NCBI GenBank assembly: GCA_038501785.1
Contig: JBAMJR010000152.1
Span: 187,501 to 251,500, forward strand
Direction of reading: 5' to 3'
Length of the DNA: 64,000 bases
DNA from: Myoxocephalus aenaeus
Lineage: Eukaryota; Chordata; Actinopteri; Perciformes; Cottidae
A model generated the notes under the pieces. That model saw nothing but the letters and a program-made list of their open reading frames with translations. It had not been told where the DNA came from and ran no database searches. A program made the translations under genes and the position numbers. Position 1 is the first letter of the stretch. Every line of letters starts with the position of its first letter. This document shows positions 42,686 through 54,094 of the stretch, piece after piece.

Positions 42686-44582
42686 CTGGACATCTTGTCG
42701 TCGTAGCTCCTTGACTCTCTCACTGTTCCTCTCAAAGGGAACAGTGTAGAGCTGCTTCATCCGCACTCTGTGTTTGGACAAACACGTAATGGTTGTGAGG
42801 CTGATGCTATCGATATTGTCAAATATCTCATGGTCCTCCACAATTCTCCTTTGAATTTCATGCAGTTTTATTGCATTATTTGCAACAACCATTTCTACAA
42901 TGGCAAGCTCTTGATCATTAGTGAGGAGCTTTCCTCTTCCCCCAGAGGGAGGAAGACGTTGCATTCTTTAGAGGGACAAAAAATTCAACATATGCATTAC
43001 TGTATGGCCTTATTGACATGTCAAGTGAGAATAGAAACAATCCATGTAAAATGCAATACTTACCTGTTGGTTTGTTGAAAGATGTGTATAATGGAGGCAA
43101 CCGTTGACCGCCTCAAATTGGGCTGCACTCTTTCACCAGCCTCTCTTAGTGAAAGACCGTGGTTGATTACATCAGTGTTTTTCAACCTTTTTTGAGCCGT
43201 GGCACATTTTCTACAATAAAAAAATCCCGCGGCACACCAACAACCTAAAAAGTTACAAAATGTCACATTGTAGCATAATACAGCATACACGGTAGATCAT
43301 TATTGCACTACCTACTGGCATGGAAGAGTATTCAGTGTTTCAAGTAAACCAGATCGCTCCATCAGAAAAAAAAAAAATAATCACTTTGTTAGAAAAATTA
43401 AAATAAAGTTATGAAAAAAAAGAACTAATATTTAGTTACTACTAAATAACTTATTGTGGAAAACAATAAACTATTGCAAAACAAAACGGAATGAGTGCAG
43501 ATGTGTGAGCATCACGTTGTATCAGTATTAGTGGCTGCAGTGAGCTGCTTTCCTCTACAAATATTTTAAAACGGGGTTGTAGATTTGATACGGCTCTCAA
43601 TTCATGCTCAATGATGAGAGACAACAGCAGAAAGCCGACCTCACAGAGATCTCATAAAGATTGGCTTTTGGCAAAATGCCAAGAATCGGCGCATGCGCAG
43701 CGTAACCTGTTAACGGCGGACGGTGAACATTTAAAATCAGCATTTCCTCTTGCGCCACACCTGTAATAAATAGCGCCCCAGTTTGATGAATACTGACTTA
43801 AAGGAAACATGGTGTTCATTTATTTTAATGACAACCACAAAGTGAGCAGGCTTTATCACTGCAGGGTGTTTTTAGGGCTTTTGGAAGAATATTTCCAGAG
43901 CCTCTCTAAGTCAGAAACGTCATTGATGAGCTCCAGGCTGTTTGTCTTGACCTGCAAATACATGAACTGTTAGGCTTTAAAAGTGAGAGCTCATATCTTA
44001 AAATACTGATAGCTTCAGCAGCAAATCCCATTGTGAAAAGCACGCGACATATTTTTCGCCGCTCTCTGTCGTAGCTGAGAGCTGAGTGTAACGCATCGGG
44101 CGGAACTGCGCGTGCGCGACACAGAGCAGAGCAGAGCAGAGTTGTATAGACGCGACCCAGAAATGACATGCTGTGTAGATAAGATCAATAACATACGGCC
44201 GTTTAGTTTGTTTCATAGCAGAACAAGGTGCAGACCTGTTCTATATTACTCTGCCAGCCACTATATTGCAGCTCAGACGCTCAACAATGGAAAATCATTT
44301 GCGGCAACTAAATAATATTTTTTTGGACCAATTAAGTGAAATTGGACATTTTCCCACGGCACACCTGACGATCTCTCACGGCACACTGGTGTGCCGCGGC
44401 ACAGTGGTTGACAATCACTGGATTACATGGTCAATGATAGTGACACAAATTCCATCACAGACTGCTGTTCTTGCAGCCCTTGGAATGCCACCACCACGCA
44501 TTCTTACACCTCTACCTTGCCCTCTCCTTGGGCCTGCTCTACTCCCTGGGCCTCTTGCTCTTACTCTTCCTCGTCCAGACAT
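42686..44582 (-). pseudogene. DDE_3-type transposase N-terminal half, split by hAT
   Basis: Read on the minus strand: ATG at 44582 starts an Arg/Gly-rich N-terminus (GQGRGVRMRGGG) and the first helix-turn-helix half to 44421. After the hAT insertion it resumes at 43172 with NHGLSLREAGERVQPNLRRS, to a good donor at 43064 (CAACAG|GTAAGT). A next exon, 42965-42686, has NNAIKLHEIQRRIVEDHEIF and ends TCCAG|GTATAG. The catalytic exon is absent. This copy supplies the first exon that copy 1 lacks; the two are clearly diverged relatives. Confidence 0.82.
43173..44420. mobile_element. 1248-bp hAT element inside a transposase gene
   Basis: Starts CAGTGTTTTTCAACC and ends GGTTGACAATCACTG, with GATTACAT at 43165-43172 and 44421-44428. 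The next inner bases (GAGCCGTGGCACA and TGTGCCGCGGCAC) are also inverted. No transposase frame is present. Confidence 0.93.
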
Positions 44583-45114
44583 TACAGTGTTTGTCTTTTT
44601 CTGTTTCTGTTTCCAAAAACATCACTCCTCAAAGTCCTCCTTTTACTGTATAAGTAATGCCACTGAGTCTAAGCCAGACTGGAATCAGCTGTGGTTTGCC
44701 CAATTTACCCAACATAAATCAGCTGTGTGTCAATTATTCAATTGTTTGTTTATTATCAGCTGAGATATATTGTTTTAGAACTGATATCATTGCAGAAGAG
44801 CTTTTTAGACTGTATCTAAGGTTTGGAATATTGTTTTTGCCATTGTGGGATGTTGTGTGTTAACATTCGTAAATAATACAAAAACAATCCATAATTTAGT
44901 TGGGAGGTATAGCTTGTCTGTTAAGAAAATGTAAGCATTGTGGAAATGTGTTCACTGACTGCATATTGTTTGAAAACGACATGAAATGTGTGAATGGTAT
45001 GGCCACAAAAGACCGATGCTGTGCTAATTGTGTTCAGAGTTTTGAAAATGTGACCACTGGTTGGACAAACGCTTGGTAGCGCCGGAAAAAAACTGGAATT
45101 ACTGTTCAATTCAA

Positions 45115-45154
<40 letters not shown>

Positions 45155-45991
45155 GCCACGTCAATCTTCAGCCACCGAGCGGCAGCATCGCCTCATGAAC
45201 ACCGGCCCTCTGCCTCACATCAGTGAGTGTGTTGTGTTTGGCTTCTGCAACACAATCTGACTCCTCAAAGCTTTTATTCATTGTGCGTTTGATCCTTTAG
45301 AACACAAAGTGCAGGCAAGCGTGTCGTTGCTGAGTAACTAACTAACTGCTTCTGTAAAAAAAAAAATGCTGTCTCAGATCCAGAAAAAATCTAAATAAAA
45401 AGGAAATAAGGAAGTAAAATAAAAAAGGAAAAGCAGAGAGGCCTTAAGTGACTAAAAGTATTGTTTCTGTCCTGCCTCAGAGAGGGAGTGGGTTGTTGTA
45501 CTGGGTCCGTTTGGCCAGAACACAAACCTCCAAATGACCTTACTGTCATATTTATCCATCTTCGTCCTTCTTCTTCTTCTTCGTGGCTTTTTAAGGAGGC
45601 TTTACCATCCCCTTCAGGTCGGAGTGCGCTCCAGAGATTAGATTCTACCTCCTCGGTCCTGTTTATAAAGTGTGGGATGTTCAATGTTTGTGATGAACTA
45701 GAGATAGATGGCTTTCACTGACAGGAAGAGTAATCTGTATCCGTGTAATCTGATAAGTAAAGAGTAAATAAATAAACACAAAATGTGGAGGATTAGCCTG
45801 TATAATAGCATGACATGTAAAATAGTCATAGACATATTTTGTTAAGGTTACTTCAAAACTAAAGCTCATCAATAGCAAAGAGATGCAGTACCGTTTTCAG
45901 CCACAACAAAGTGCCATTGGGCTGGTGGCGCTGTTTCTACATTTTGGCTGCTCTTCACCTACATAAGCACTACCCAGCTCCAGGGTGAGTC

Positions 45992-46310
45992 ACAACAATG
46001 ACAAACCTGGTTTACAGCGGAACTCAGGAAGCTAAGACTGCAAAAGGACCAGGCATTTAGGAGTGGGGACAAGGACTTGTACACAGAGTCAAAATACAGG
46101 TTTAGCGAGGCGGTGAGAGACGCTAAACGACTGTACTCTGAGAAACTGCAACAACAGCTCTCAGCAAGTGACTCTGCTTCTGTCTGGAGAGTCTCAGGCA
46201 GATCACCAGCTACAAGCCCAAAACCCCCCACGCCATGAAGGACCTCCGCCTGGCAGACCAGCTCAACTCAATACAACTTCTTCACACAGAAACATGACCA
46301 AGTGAATTCA
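45992..46310 (+). pseudogene. LINE ORF2 fragment, unit B
   Basis: Near-identical to 24112-24420, with the same KYRFSEAVRDAKRLY block and the same stop. Confidence 0.75.
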
Positions 46311-46912
46311 CTTTATTACAGTTTTCTTTATGTCTGTGTCATAAATCATCTTTATGGACTAAGAGCACAAACATATTGTTGGTTGTTAAGAAGCGACACG
46401 TGAGAGAAAACTCTGCTCATTCCTCTGTGACAAAGATGTTTAAATGAGGAAAGTTAAAAGGACAGAGACTGACTGACAAATGTTCTTCTGCTCTCAACAT
46501 GAACTCTGGACTTTGTGGTGTTTCAGGAGGAAAACTGCCTCAGTTATACTTTCATATTAGTTTCATATTGTCACCTTCAGCTTTGTATGAAACCCTGCAA
46601 ATAAGAAAGAAGAAAGCACTTTGTTCAGTCTTGAAACAAGAAATACTTTATTCACCATGTAAACCTTCAGTTTGTTCACATCCCATCAGTAAAGTCTGTT
46701 AAACTAGTTTGACCAGAATCTCAGTTATGTAAAAGAATAATTCATGATTTCCTTATTGATTATGATCATGATACTTTATTTTATAATACAACATAGTACA
46801 TCATTTATATGTTGATTCAGACAAAAAAAACTATCTTCACAAAAAGTAGTGAGAACAAAATATCTTTGATAAAAGAAGGTGATTTCTTTAAGACCCATGC
46901 AGAGGAAGAGAC

Positions 46913-46913
<1 letters not shown>

Positions 46914-46972
<59 letters not shown>

Positions 46973-46977
46973 ACAAC
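46914..46977. repeat. (CAA)n microsatellite
   Basis: About 21 CAA units with one CATCAA interruption. Unit A has only about 9 at the same place (26866-26893). Confidence 0.95.
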
Positions 46978-47280
46978 CATATTCATCAAACATTTAGAGC
47001 TCAGAGAAGTTTACATTTTCCTGCAGAGAAATATGAGTTCAGGTAAACAAAGATCATCATGAGCAGTGAGAGCCTCCATGACTAAACAGACACAGGAAGG
47101 AGCGCCACCTCAAGAAACTCAAACATCTACACAACAATAATGACAAGACGTCAAAGTACCGCCCACAATGTTTGATTGACAGGTGAAGAACAATCAGCTC
47201 TCATCAACAATGATGGAAACAAAATGAGTTTAAGAATTAAAACACAGAATTTAACCTGCTGTCCCTTAAATCACTTCTGT

Positions 47281-48958
47281 CTATTTGAGTTGAAAGAACT
47301 CAGCAGTGAATCCATAATTGTAATAAATCCCAACTCCAGCATAGAGAGGCTGAGTGAATGTGGTCTGGACTCTGTGGAGGAGAGTCATGGTTTCAGAGAC
47401 GCTGTAGAAGGACAGAATACCTGCTCTGTGATCCAGGTACACTCCTACTCTGGAGGACGGAGGACCAGAGACGGGAGTGTGGATATTGTTGTACTTAAAT
47501 GTAAAACCGTTTTTGTCACAAACTAACGACCAAGATTTGTCATTGTGTCCAAACAAACATTCATCAATGCTCCCTGTTCTGCTGATATTCTTGTATGAGA
47601 CTGCTACATAAACTCCTCCTCTCCACTCCACCTCCCAGTAACAACGTCCAGTCAGACTCTCTCTACTCAGGACCTGAAAATAACCAGTGAACCTGTCTGT
47701 GTGACTAGAATAAGACTGTTGTTCCTTCATAAATGTTGCTTTTCTGTTCCCCTCAGATAATAACAGATGTGTGTGCTGTGTTTGGATCCAGAGTGATTTC
47801 ACGTGAATACCTTAAGAATCCAGCTCTGGTCTTGGGCTCTGCTTGTGAATGTGACAGTAAAACGTCCACTTCAGTCACTGCCAGTGAGACGTTTGTCCAC
47901 TCGTCCCTCAGGACGTCCTGTAGTTTATCTCTGACTTCTGACACAGCCGCCGTCACGTCCTCAAAGCAGCTCAGAGGACGGATATGGATGCCGGTGGAGT
48001 CTGTAGATTCTCCGAGTGGTGACAGTGAGGGGTAGTTGTGTAGAAACTGGTTGTGATCCTCTGTGTGTGAGAGCAGCTTCAGCTCAGCGTCTTTCCTCTT
48101 CAGCTCAGCGATCTCCTGCTCCAGCTTCTCCTGAAGCTCTTTGACTCGACTCACTTCACTTTTCTGCCGGGATCTGACCTGCTGCTTCACATGGGAGCTT
48201 CTGTTCTCCATGAGACGGATCAGCTCGGTGAAGATCTTCTCGCTGTCCTTCACCGCTTCATCAGCTGAGAGATTGACGGCCTCCACCTCCTGATGGAGCA
48301 GCTTCACGTCCTTCTCTCTGTCCTGGATTCTCTGCTGGATGTTTAGTCGACTCCCCTCCAGCTCTCTCTGCCTCTCGGTCCTTTCTGCTGCAGCTGAGAC
48401 TGTGTCGTGGCCTTTATGTTCATCCACAGAGCAGAGGTAACAGATACACTGCTGATCAGTACGGCAGAACATCTTCATCACCTCGTCGTGACGAGAGCAG
48501 ATGTTCTGCTGGAGCTTCTTGGACGGGTCCACCAGCTTGTGCTTCTTTAATGGAGGTACATCATAATGAGGCTGGAGGTGTTTCTCACAATAAGAGGCCA
48601 AACACACCAGACAGGACTTGATGGCTTTCCGTCTCCTCCCAGTGCAGACATCACAGGCCACATCTTCAGGTCCAGCATAGCAGTGATCAGCAGCAGCAGC
48701 TTGGAGTCCAGTCTTCTTCAGCTCCTCCACTAAATCTGCCAGCATGGTGTTTTTCAGCAGGACAGGCCTCGGTGTGAAGGTCTGCCTACACTGAGGGCAG
48801 CTGTGGAGTTTCTTACCATCCTCTTCGTCCCAGAAGCTTTTAATACAGTTCATGCAGTAGCTGTGTCCACAGGGAGTAGTCACCGGATCCTTCAGTAGAT
48901 CCAGACAGATGGAACAAGAGAAGGTTTCCCGATCCAGCTGAACTCCTTTCTGCTCCAT
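47281..48958 (-). pseudogene. TRIM paralogue with frameshift before SPRY
   Basis: Copy B of the 27196-28875 gene. The ATG at 48958 opens RING, B-boxes and coiled coil, all with intact zinc ligands and few substitutions. Near 47767-47774, at the start of PRY, two bases are missing relative to copy A, so the frame ends 8 codons later at about 47753 (401 residues). The SPRY part (LLLSEGNRKATF to the end) remains open in another frame to 47281, with several changes relative to A, including one residue fewer at WRGGVYV. It may be a young pseudogene or may make a TRIM lacking its target-recognition domain, which could oligomerise with copy A through the coiled coil. The upstream GGAAGTGAAA motif is retained. 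Confidence 0.9.
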
Positions 48959-49859
48959 TTCACCTCTCAGTAGCAACGACTGTCTGAGTTTCACTTCCTG
49001 AGAAGCGACTCTGCTTTGACTTCTGATCTGAACAACATGTGCTGGTTCAGTGAACGGGGCCTGTCAGCTCTATTGCTTCACCACCATGTTGGTTACACCC
49101 ATCTCTAAAGCTGTAGATCTGAAGGGGAGGGAACGAGGACATGAGTGGACAGAGTGCAGCTGCTGTGTTTGAGAGCAGGAGGAAGAGGGAGGGCTTATCA
49201 AGCTGTGGTTCTTTCCAGGAAGAGGAGCAGCGCTGTGAATGTGAACTTTGTTCCCTCATTTACAGACGGAGACTCGGTTAAAACCTGCTCCATGTTTGAA
49301 GACATTTGAGGGTTTTAGTTGTAACATATTTATTGTCTTCTCAGGCTTTGGTCATGTCTACATATTTCTCTTAGGACATATAATAAATACACAACCTATT
49401 CTATGAAAGAAAGGACAAATAATAAAAGTGTCTACTCATATTTCAGTGGTGACAAACAATGAGGAAGCAAAAGGCACTCGCTTAACCAGTTTGTGAGGGA
49501 TTGCGCAATCTGAGGTGAGGCTAACCTTGCGTGTGAGTATGAGTTTTATTCAGTCAATCATTACATACAATACAATAAGTAAAGACACAATCTAATGTAC
49601 AAAGACAAACTGAAAATATATAGGTAGAAGCATAATGCTTATTTATTCATATCCCAAATACTCAATACTACTCAATTAAATCAGATAATTAATTATATAT
49701 GAAGAAAAAAATAATATATGTATATATATATATATCCCTTGTATGGTGTTCGGGTCTGTGGGACCCGTTTTCATTTTTCATCAAAACAAAAATAATATGA
49801 TTAATTATTTTTTCAAACTCAGACTTATTGGCCTTGGCTCATTTTCTGCACAGTGTGTG

Positions 49860-50105
49860 TGCCTGCTGTAAATCTGTGTGTGCGTGTGTGCGTGTGTGCG
49901 CGCGCGCGCGCGCGCCGTTCCCACACAAGTTTGCAACATTGATGCAAAAGTCAAGCACTTACACCTGCCTGCTCTCACATTCCCACACTTTTTACCCTCT
50001 GTCTGTGTATGTGTGTGTGCCTGCTGTAAATCTGTGTGTGCGTGTGTGCGCGCGCGCCGTTCCCACACAAGTTTGCAACATTGATGCAAAATTCAAACAC
50101 CTGCA
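49860..50105. repeat. Tandem duplication with (GT)n and (GC)n
   Basis: CCTGCTGTAAATCTGTGTGT through TTCCCACACAAGTTTGCAAC occurs twice. The first copy has about 8 consecutive GC dinucleotides, the second about 4. Alternating purine-pyrimidine of this kind favours left-handed DNA. Confidence 0.85.
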
Positions 50106-50232
50106 CCTGCCTGCTCTCACATCCCCCCTCTGTCTCACGGGAACCAATCCTTATTTTCTAACCCAGCTGAAAGTTTGGGGTGCGACACTATAAATATAGC
50201 TTTGCCAGTGTGGTTCCTTATCACTGATCAAG

Positions 50233-50361
50233 ATGGCCAAAAGATTCTCTGCTGAGAGGGCCTTGGAATTGATTTTTGAAGAGAGAGAAGATGGTGATGA
50301 GGTAGATGAAGAAGTGTCAGAATATGAAGATCATATTTCTGAAAATTCAGAGTCTGAATGA
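50233..50361 (+). pseudogene. piggyBac-like transposase N-terminal remnant
   Basis: 42 codons, MAKRFSAERALELIFEERED followed by an acidic tail, then a stop. The pattern matches the acidic N-terminus of piggyBac transposases; the catalytic part is gone. Confidence 0.5.
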
Positions 50362-50784
50362 GATTGAGCATCAGCCAAAAAGAAGACGAGCCACAGGACC
50401 AGCCCATCAGCAGCCAGCCACAGCCCTATGTTGTGCTATGTAAAATTACCTCATTACTAATGAAATTCAATGAAATTCAAATACATAAAAGTCAATAGTT
50501 ATGAACAACCTTGTTTCATTTGTAAATTTGTTGAATTTTGTCCACTCATCTTGATTATAATTGATTTTCTTGATTTTATCAACAAAAAACTAAAAAACGA
50601 GTAGCACTTTAATTCTTAAATGTGTTATAACAAAGGTAAACAGCAAATATTAACCATATTTGCTGTTTATATTGCTTCTAATTGGGATGAAGAAATTATC
50701 TGTTGAGTATTTTAACATAAAATTGTTTGATTGTGTTGAATTAAAAACCCCAAAATACAGCGGGTCCAACAGACCCACAACACC

Positions 50785-50885
50785 TGCTGAGTAACAAAAA
50801 AATGAACACCATACAAGGGATATATATATATATATATATATATCTATATATCCCTTGTATGGTGTTCATTTTTTGTTACTCAGCA
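50785..50885. repeat. Palindrome at the piggyBac-like right end
   Basis: The terminal 35 bp (TGCTGAGTAAC...ACAAGGG, 50785-50819) is repeated in inverse at 50852-50885 across a (TA)n spacer, forming a near-perfect cruciform-capable palindrome. Confidence 0.85.
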
Positions 50886-52246
50886 TGTACATATATTTCA
50901 TTCACACTTTTGTAACCCTCAAAACTAGTTTTTTAAACAATCCTTTTGAAAACCAAAAATTAGTTGACCATTCTTACATTCATGTTAGCGTTGTTCCATA
51001 ATTGAACTCCTACAATAGAAATACATCTTCTTTTAATCCCTTTTTTTGCTTTTTGTACAGTAAAGATTCAGTGTGTTGATTCCCTGGATAATCAGCATCA
51101 GGAGAGAGAGAGGAGGAGGACACTTCGTCGCGGGGGGGTAGCAGTCAGTGGCGGCCGGCCAATAGAGGGCCGCGGGGCCTGGCCCCACCCACCTTGAGCC
51201 AGAAAAAAAACAAAAAAAAAACACATTATTTATAATTTTAATTATAAAAAAATTATAAAAATATTAATAACTTATACTAATTGTCAATATTTATGTGTTT
51301 GAGCTATGGAATGTACCCAGTAATATTTGTAAAATAGGATATCTGCGCTAAATATCTGCTTTTCCTGCTCGTCCTCTCTGCTCTGAGCTGCTCATGCACT
51401 TCTCTGCTGGTCTCTAATGCTCGTGCACATGCCGGGGCCACGAAGCATTTGGCCAAAGAAAGTCGGGTCTAATACGCAGTTTAGCCAATCACTGATTAAA
51501 GATATAAATGATGGACATATCATTTAGCCAATCCGCGCCCTAAAAAGGACTTCTGCGGGGCCAGGCCCCGGGTGCGTTCACAGCTAGTGTTCTAGTCTCT
51601 CGTTCTCTTCGTTTGTATTCTCGTCTGCCCGTCTCTCTCAGCGCCATTTTAACGTCATGACAATGGAGCCCTAAGACTCAAGCCTAACTAGATCAAATCT
51701 CTCCTCCAAGACTTGGACTGCATGCTGCTGTTGGTTATAAGGGATTACATTCTGGAGGAAGTAAAGAAAGCTGATTTGTATCGCCGAGTGGACGAGAAGA
51801 GTCAACTGATATTTCCAGCTGATGCTCATGCTAAGCTACATCGGCGCTAACGGTAACTTACATCACTATCCAGAACGCCACGGACACCATCGCTCCAGCG
51901 CTTATGACGGGCTGCTGTAATGAGGGGAGCCACAGTGCAGCTTTATTCCTGACATTGCCCTCCGGAACTAAGCAGCGGCGACGGGGAGGGAGAGGCCAGG
52001 GCTACCGTTAGCTAGCGGGCTAACGGGCTACCGTTAGCTAGCGGACTAACGGGCTACCGTTAGCTAGCGGACTAACGGGCTACCGTTAGCTAGCGGACTA
52101 ACGTTAGCCCGCCAGCACTGCTACACAAAGAGAAAACGGTTGTTTAGTTACAGACGGAACAACATCATCCCAAATGTGGACATGCTATTCAACCAGCTGC
52201 AGAAGAGGAACATCGACCCTGCTTCATTAAAGGTATTAAACTATAC

Positions 52247-52615
52247 TGTAACGGACTGAGTGACATGTCATGTTAACCTGTTATGTTTAAAGTGTTATTG
52301 TGTTTACAGGAAGAAGTTGTTCTAGATAAGATTACTGGTTATTGTAATTACTGGGTTCAGGAGGTCAGTGAATGTCTCCTGAGCTGTGTAGCTTGTAGCT
52401 TGTCTACCTGAGCTACCTGTGATCGGCAGAGCGAGTGAGGTGGGACGTTGTTGTTGTTGTTGTGGAGCCTGTGGAGAGGAGGCTATGACCGGGAGCAGAG
52501 TGACGCATGTTACGAAGTTTTGACTGTTGTTCTGGGCTAGGCTACGGCCCACAGTAGCCTGTTCTGTTGTTACCGAATAAACACTCAATAAGCAAGCTAA
52601 CGTCTCGTATTTACA
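52247..52615 (+). mobile_element. Ty3/Gypsy solo LTR, diverged
   Basis: Starts TGTAACGGACTGAG exactly like the LTR of the 9.6-kb element, contains GCTACGGCCCACAGTAGCCT and CTAACGTCTCGTA, and ends about TTTACA. It is longer than 299 bp and diverged, so an older member of the family. ATAC precedes it. Confidence 0.7.
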
Positions 52616-52944
52616 TGTGATAGGAACCATCTTTACGTCCTATGTTTGTGTTGGGACACTTTTAGTTGTGACAAGCTCCTGAAAACATGTGCCGCGGTAG
52701 AAGTTTTTACTCTGCTAAAAGCTAGTTTAAAAGATATAAGTTAAAGTGACAACAAAGTGTTGATTTGTCGACGTATATTGTTATCCAAGTGGACCATCTC
52801 CCTCTCAGTTGTGTGCAGCAGCGAGGTCTGTTGTTATGTTAATGATTCGTCGCGCATATTTACGTGCAAACAGTTTACTGTGTAACGTGAACGCCAACTT
52901 GTTTTGTCTGTTGAAATGTAATTAAACAGTTGGACGGTGGATTG

Positions 52945-53424
52945 ATGACGGTGGTGTTGACTGAGGCGCACGTTAAGAATAAATCCATCAGTAACAGAAG
53001 AACCAAGGGGTCGTGTATTTCCTGGAGGGAGGGATACGTTGCTCACGTCCAACAGTCTGTAAAAGCCTACATGGGCCTAGTCATCAAAGTGAATGAATAT
53101 GATAGAAAACATCACAATGATATTTGTTTAAATATTTTAAAAGTGCGGGTAGTTAATAACATGCTTATTCAGGTGTCCACCAAGTCAATGTCTAGAAGAG
53201 GCCTAGTTGTTTTTGAAGATGGCAAGTTGGCAACTATTCAACAACATAGTGGACTGTTTTCTGAAAGGGAGGACACGCTGGTAACTGACCGTCTGATACA
53301 ATTTGATGATGTAGTTATAATTTCCCATCATGTAAAGTTATTTGTAAGATTTTACATACATTGTATTGTAGAAATACTTGACTTGGACATAAGTGTTCAA
53401 TCAGAATCACTTTCATCAAAATAG
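52945..53424 (+). CDS. Hypothetical 159-residue ORF within the hAT element
   Basis: ATG at 52945 to TAG at 53424. Not recognised. No zinc finger, signal peptide or transmembrane segment is obvious; the sequence is mixed, with GLVVFEDGKLATIQQHSGLF and RLIQFDDVVIISHHVKLF. It lies between the transposase N-terminal part and the C-terminal dimerisation part, where the catalytic core would be. Composition looks protein-like rather than random, so it may be transposase sequence I do not recognise or captured host sequence. It could equally be chance. Confidence 0.3.
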   Translation: MTVVLTEAHVKNKSISNRRTKGSCISWREGYVAHVQQSVKAYMGLVIKVNEYDRKHHNDICLNILKVRVVNNMLIQVSTKSMSRRGLVVFEDGKLATIQQHSGLFSEREDTLVTDRLIQFDDVVIISHHVKLFVRFYIHCIVEILDLDISVQSESLSSK

Positions 53425-53460
53425 CTTTATTGATAATGTAAGTTGATTTATCTTTTACAG

Positions 53461-53750
53461 GTATGTGATGCCATCCTGATGAAGCCAAGGAGCGGTTCTC
53501 CTTCACAGAGACTGTCAGTCTTCTCAGGATCCTCATCACCGTGACAACAGCTGAATCCAGAGGTGTTTCTGTACTTTGAAGAGGATCAAGACCTTCCTGA
53601 GAAACACCATGACACAGGATGGCCTTAATGCTCTGGCTAGGCTCTCCATGGAGAAGAAACTTGTCAGGGACATGCCTGACTTCATTAAGAAGGCCATTGA
53701 GAGGTTTGCCACTCAGAAGGACAGAAGAGGAAAGTTTCTTTACAAATAAT
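53461..53750 (+). pseudogene. hAT transposase C-terminus (dimerisation domain)
   Basis: KRIKTFLRNTMTQDGLNALA, RLSMEKKLVRDMP and ATQKDRRGKFLYK to a stop near 53749 are the hallmarks of the C-terminal dimerisation region of TTF-type hAT transposases. The upstream residues (about ERFSFTETVSLLRILIT) are in a different frame, so the exon carries a frameshift. Confidence 0.7.
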
Positions 53751-54094
53751 CTGTCTCGTAAAAACATGCAGGTTTCCTCACCACACTGATTTGTGTTTCC
53801 CCAACAAACAAGGTTCATATGGGGAATCTTAAAATATAAACTTGTTCTATTAGACTGTGTGTGTGTGTGTGTGTGTTTGTTTATTTATATATATATGGAA
53901 AAAATACTGAATTGTATGAATAATGTCCTTATTATGTTAGTGTTGGAATAAATGTTTAAATATTCAACTGCAAAGTAGTAATGCGTTTTTTATACCTTTT
54001 TTGCATTGAATCATAATAGGATTTTTGCTGAAATTGATTGGCTGGCCCCACCCAAAAAAAAATCCACCAGCCGCCACTGCAGGCGAACAAACAC

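Larger units (their letters stand above)
42540..45095 (-). mobile_element. IS630/Tc1-mariner superfamily element, copy 2, truncated and split
   Basis: The right end reads GGCGCCGGAAAAAAACTG-like, whose inverse starts CAGTTTTTTT as in copy 1. The left (3') part of the gene is lost within intron sequence near 42540. A 1248-bp hAT element splits it at 43173-44420. Confidence 0.7.
49736..50819 (+). mobile_element. piggyBac-like element, 1084 bp
   Basis: Ends CCCTTGTATGGTGTTCGGGT and GAACACCATACAAGGG are inverted. It lies within a (TA)n tract, so the target duplication cannot be read; a TTAA is not evident. The unit A and 58.6-kb copies show the uninterrupted tract. Internally there is a roughly 170-bp tandem duplication (49857-49944 and 50020-50090 regions) with (GC)n and a small acidic ORF. 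Confidence 0.75.
49477..51070 (-). mobile_element. LINE 3' end, copy 2, interrupted
   Basis: Same sequence as 29395-29935, split at its internal (TA)n by the piggyBac-like element 49736-50819. Confidence 0.65.
51146..54079 (+). mobile_element. hAT element with TTF-type transposase remnants
   Basis: Starts CAGTGGCGGCCGGCC and ends CCAGCCGCCACTG; next to both ends lie inverted GGCCTGGCCCC and GGCTGGCCCCA. No clear 8-bp duplication was seen. It contains N- and C-terminal transposase parts, a (CTACCGTTAGCTAGCGGACT)-type minisatellite at about 52005-52105, a Gypsy solo LTR and a 159-codon ORF. Confidence 0.8.
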
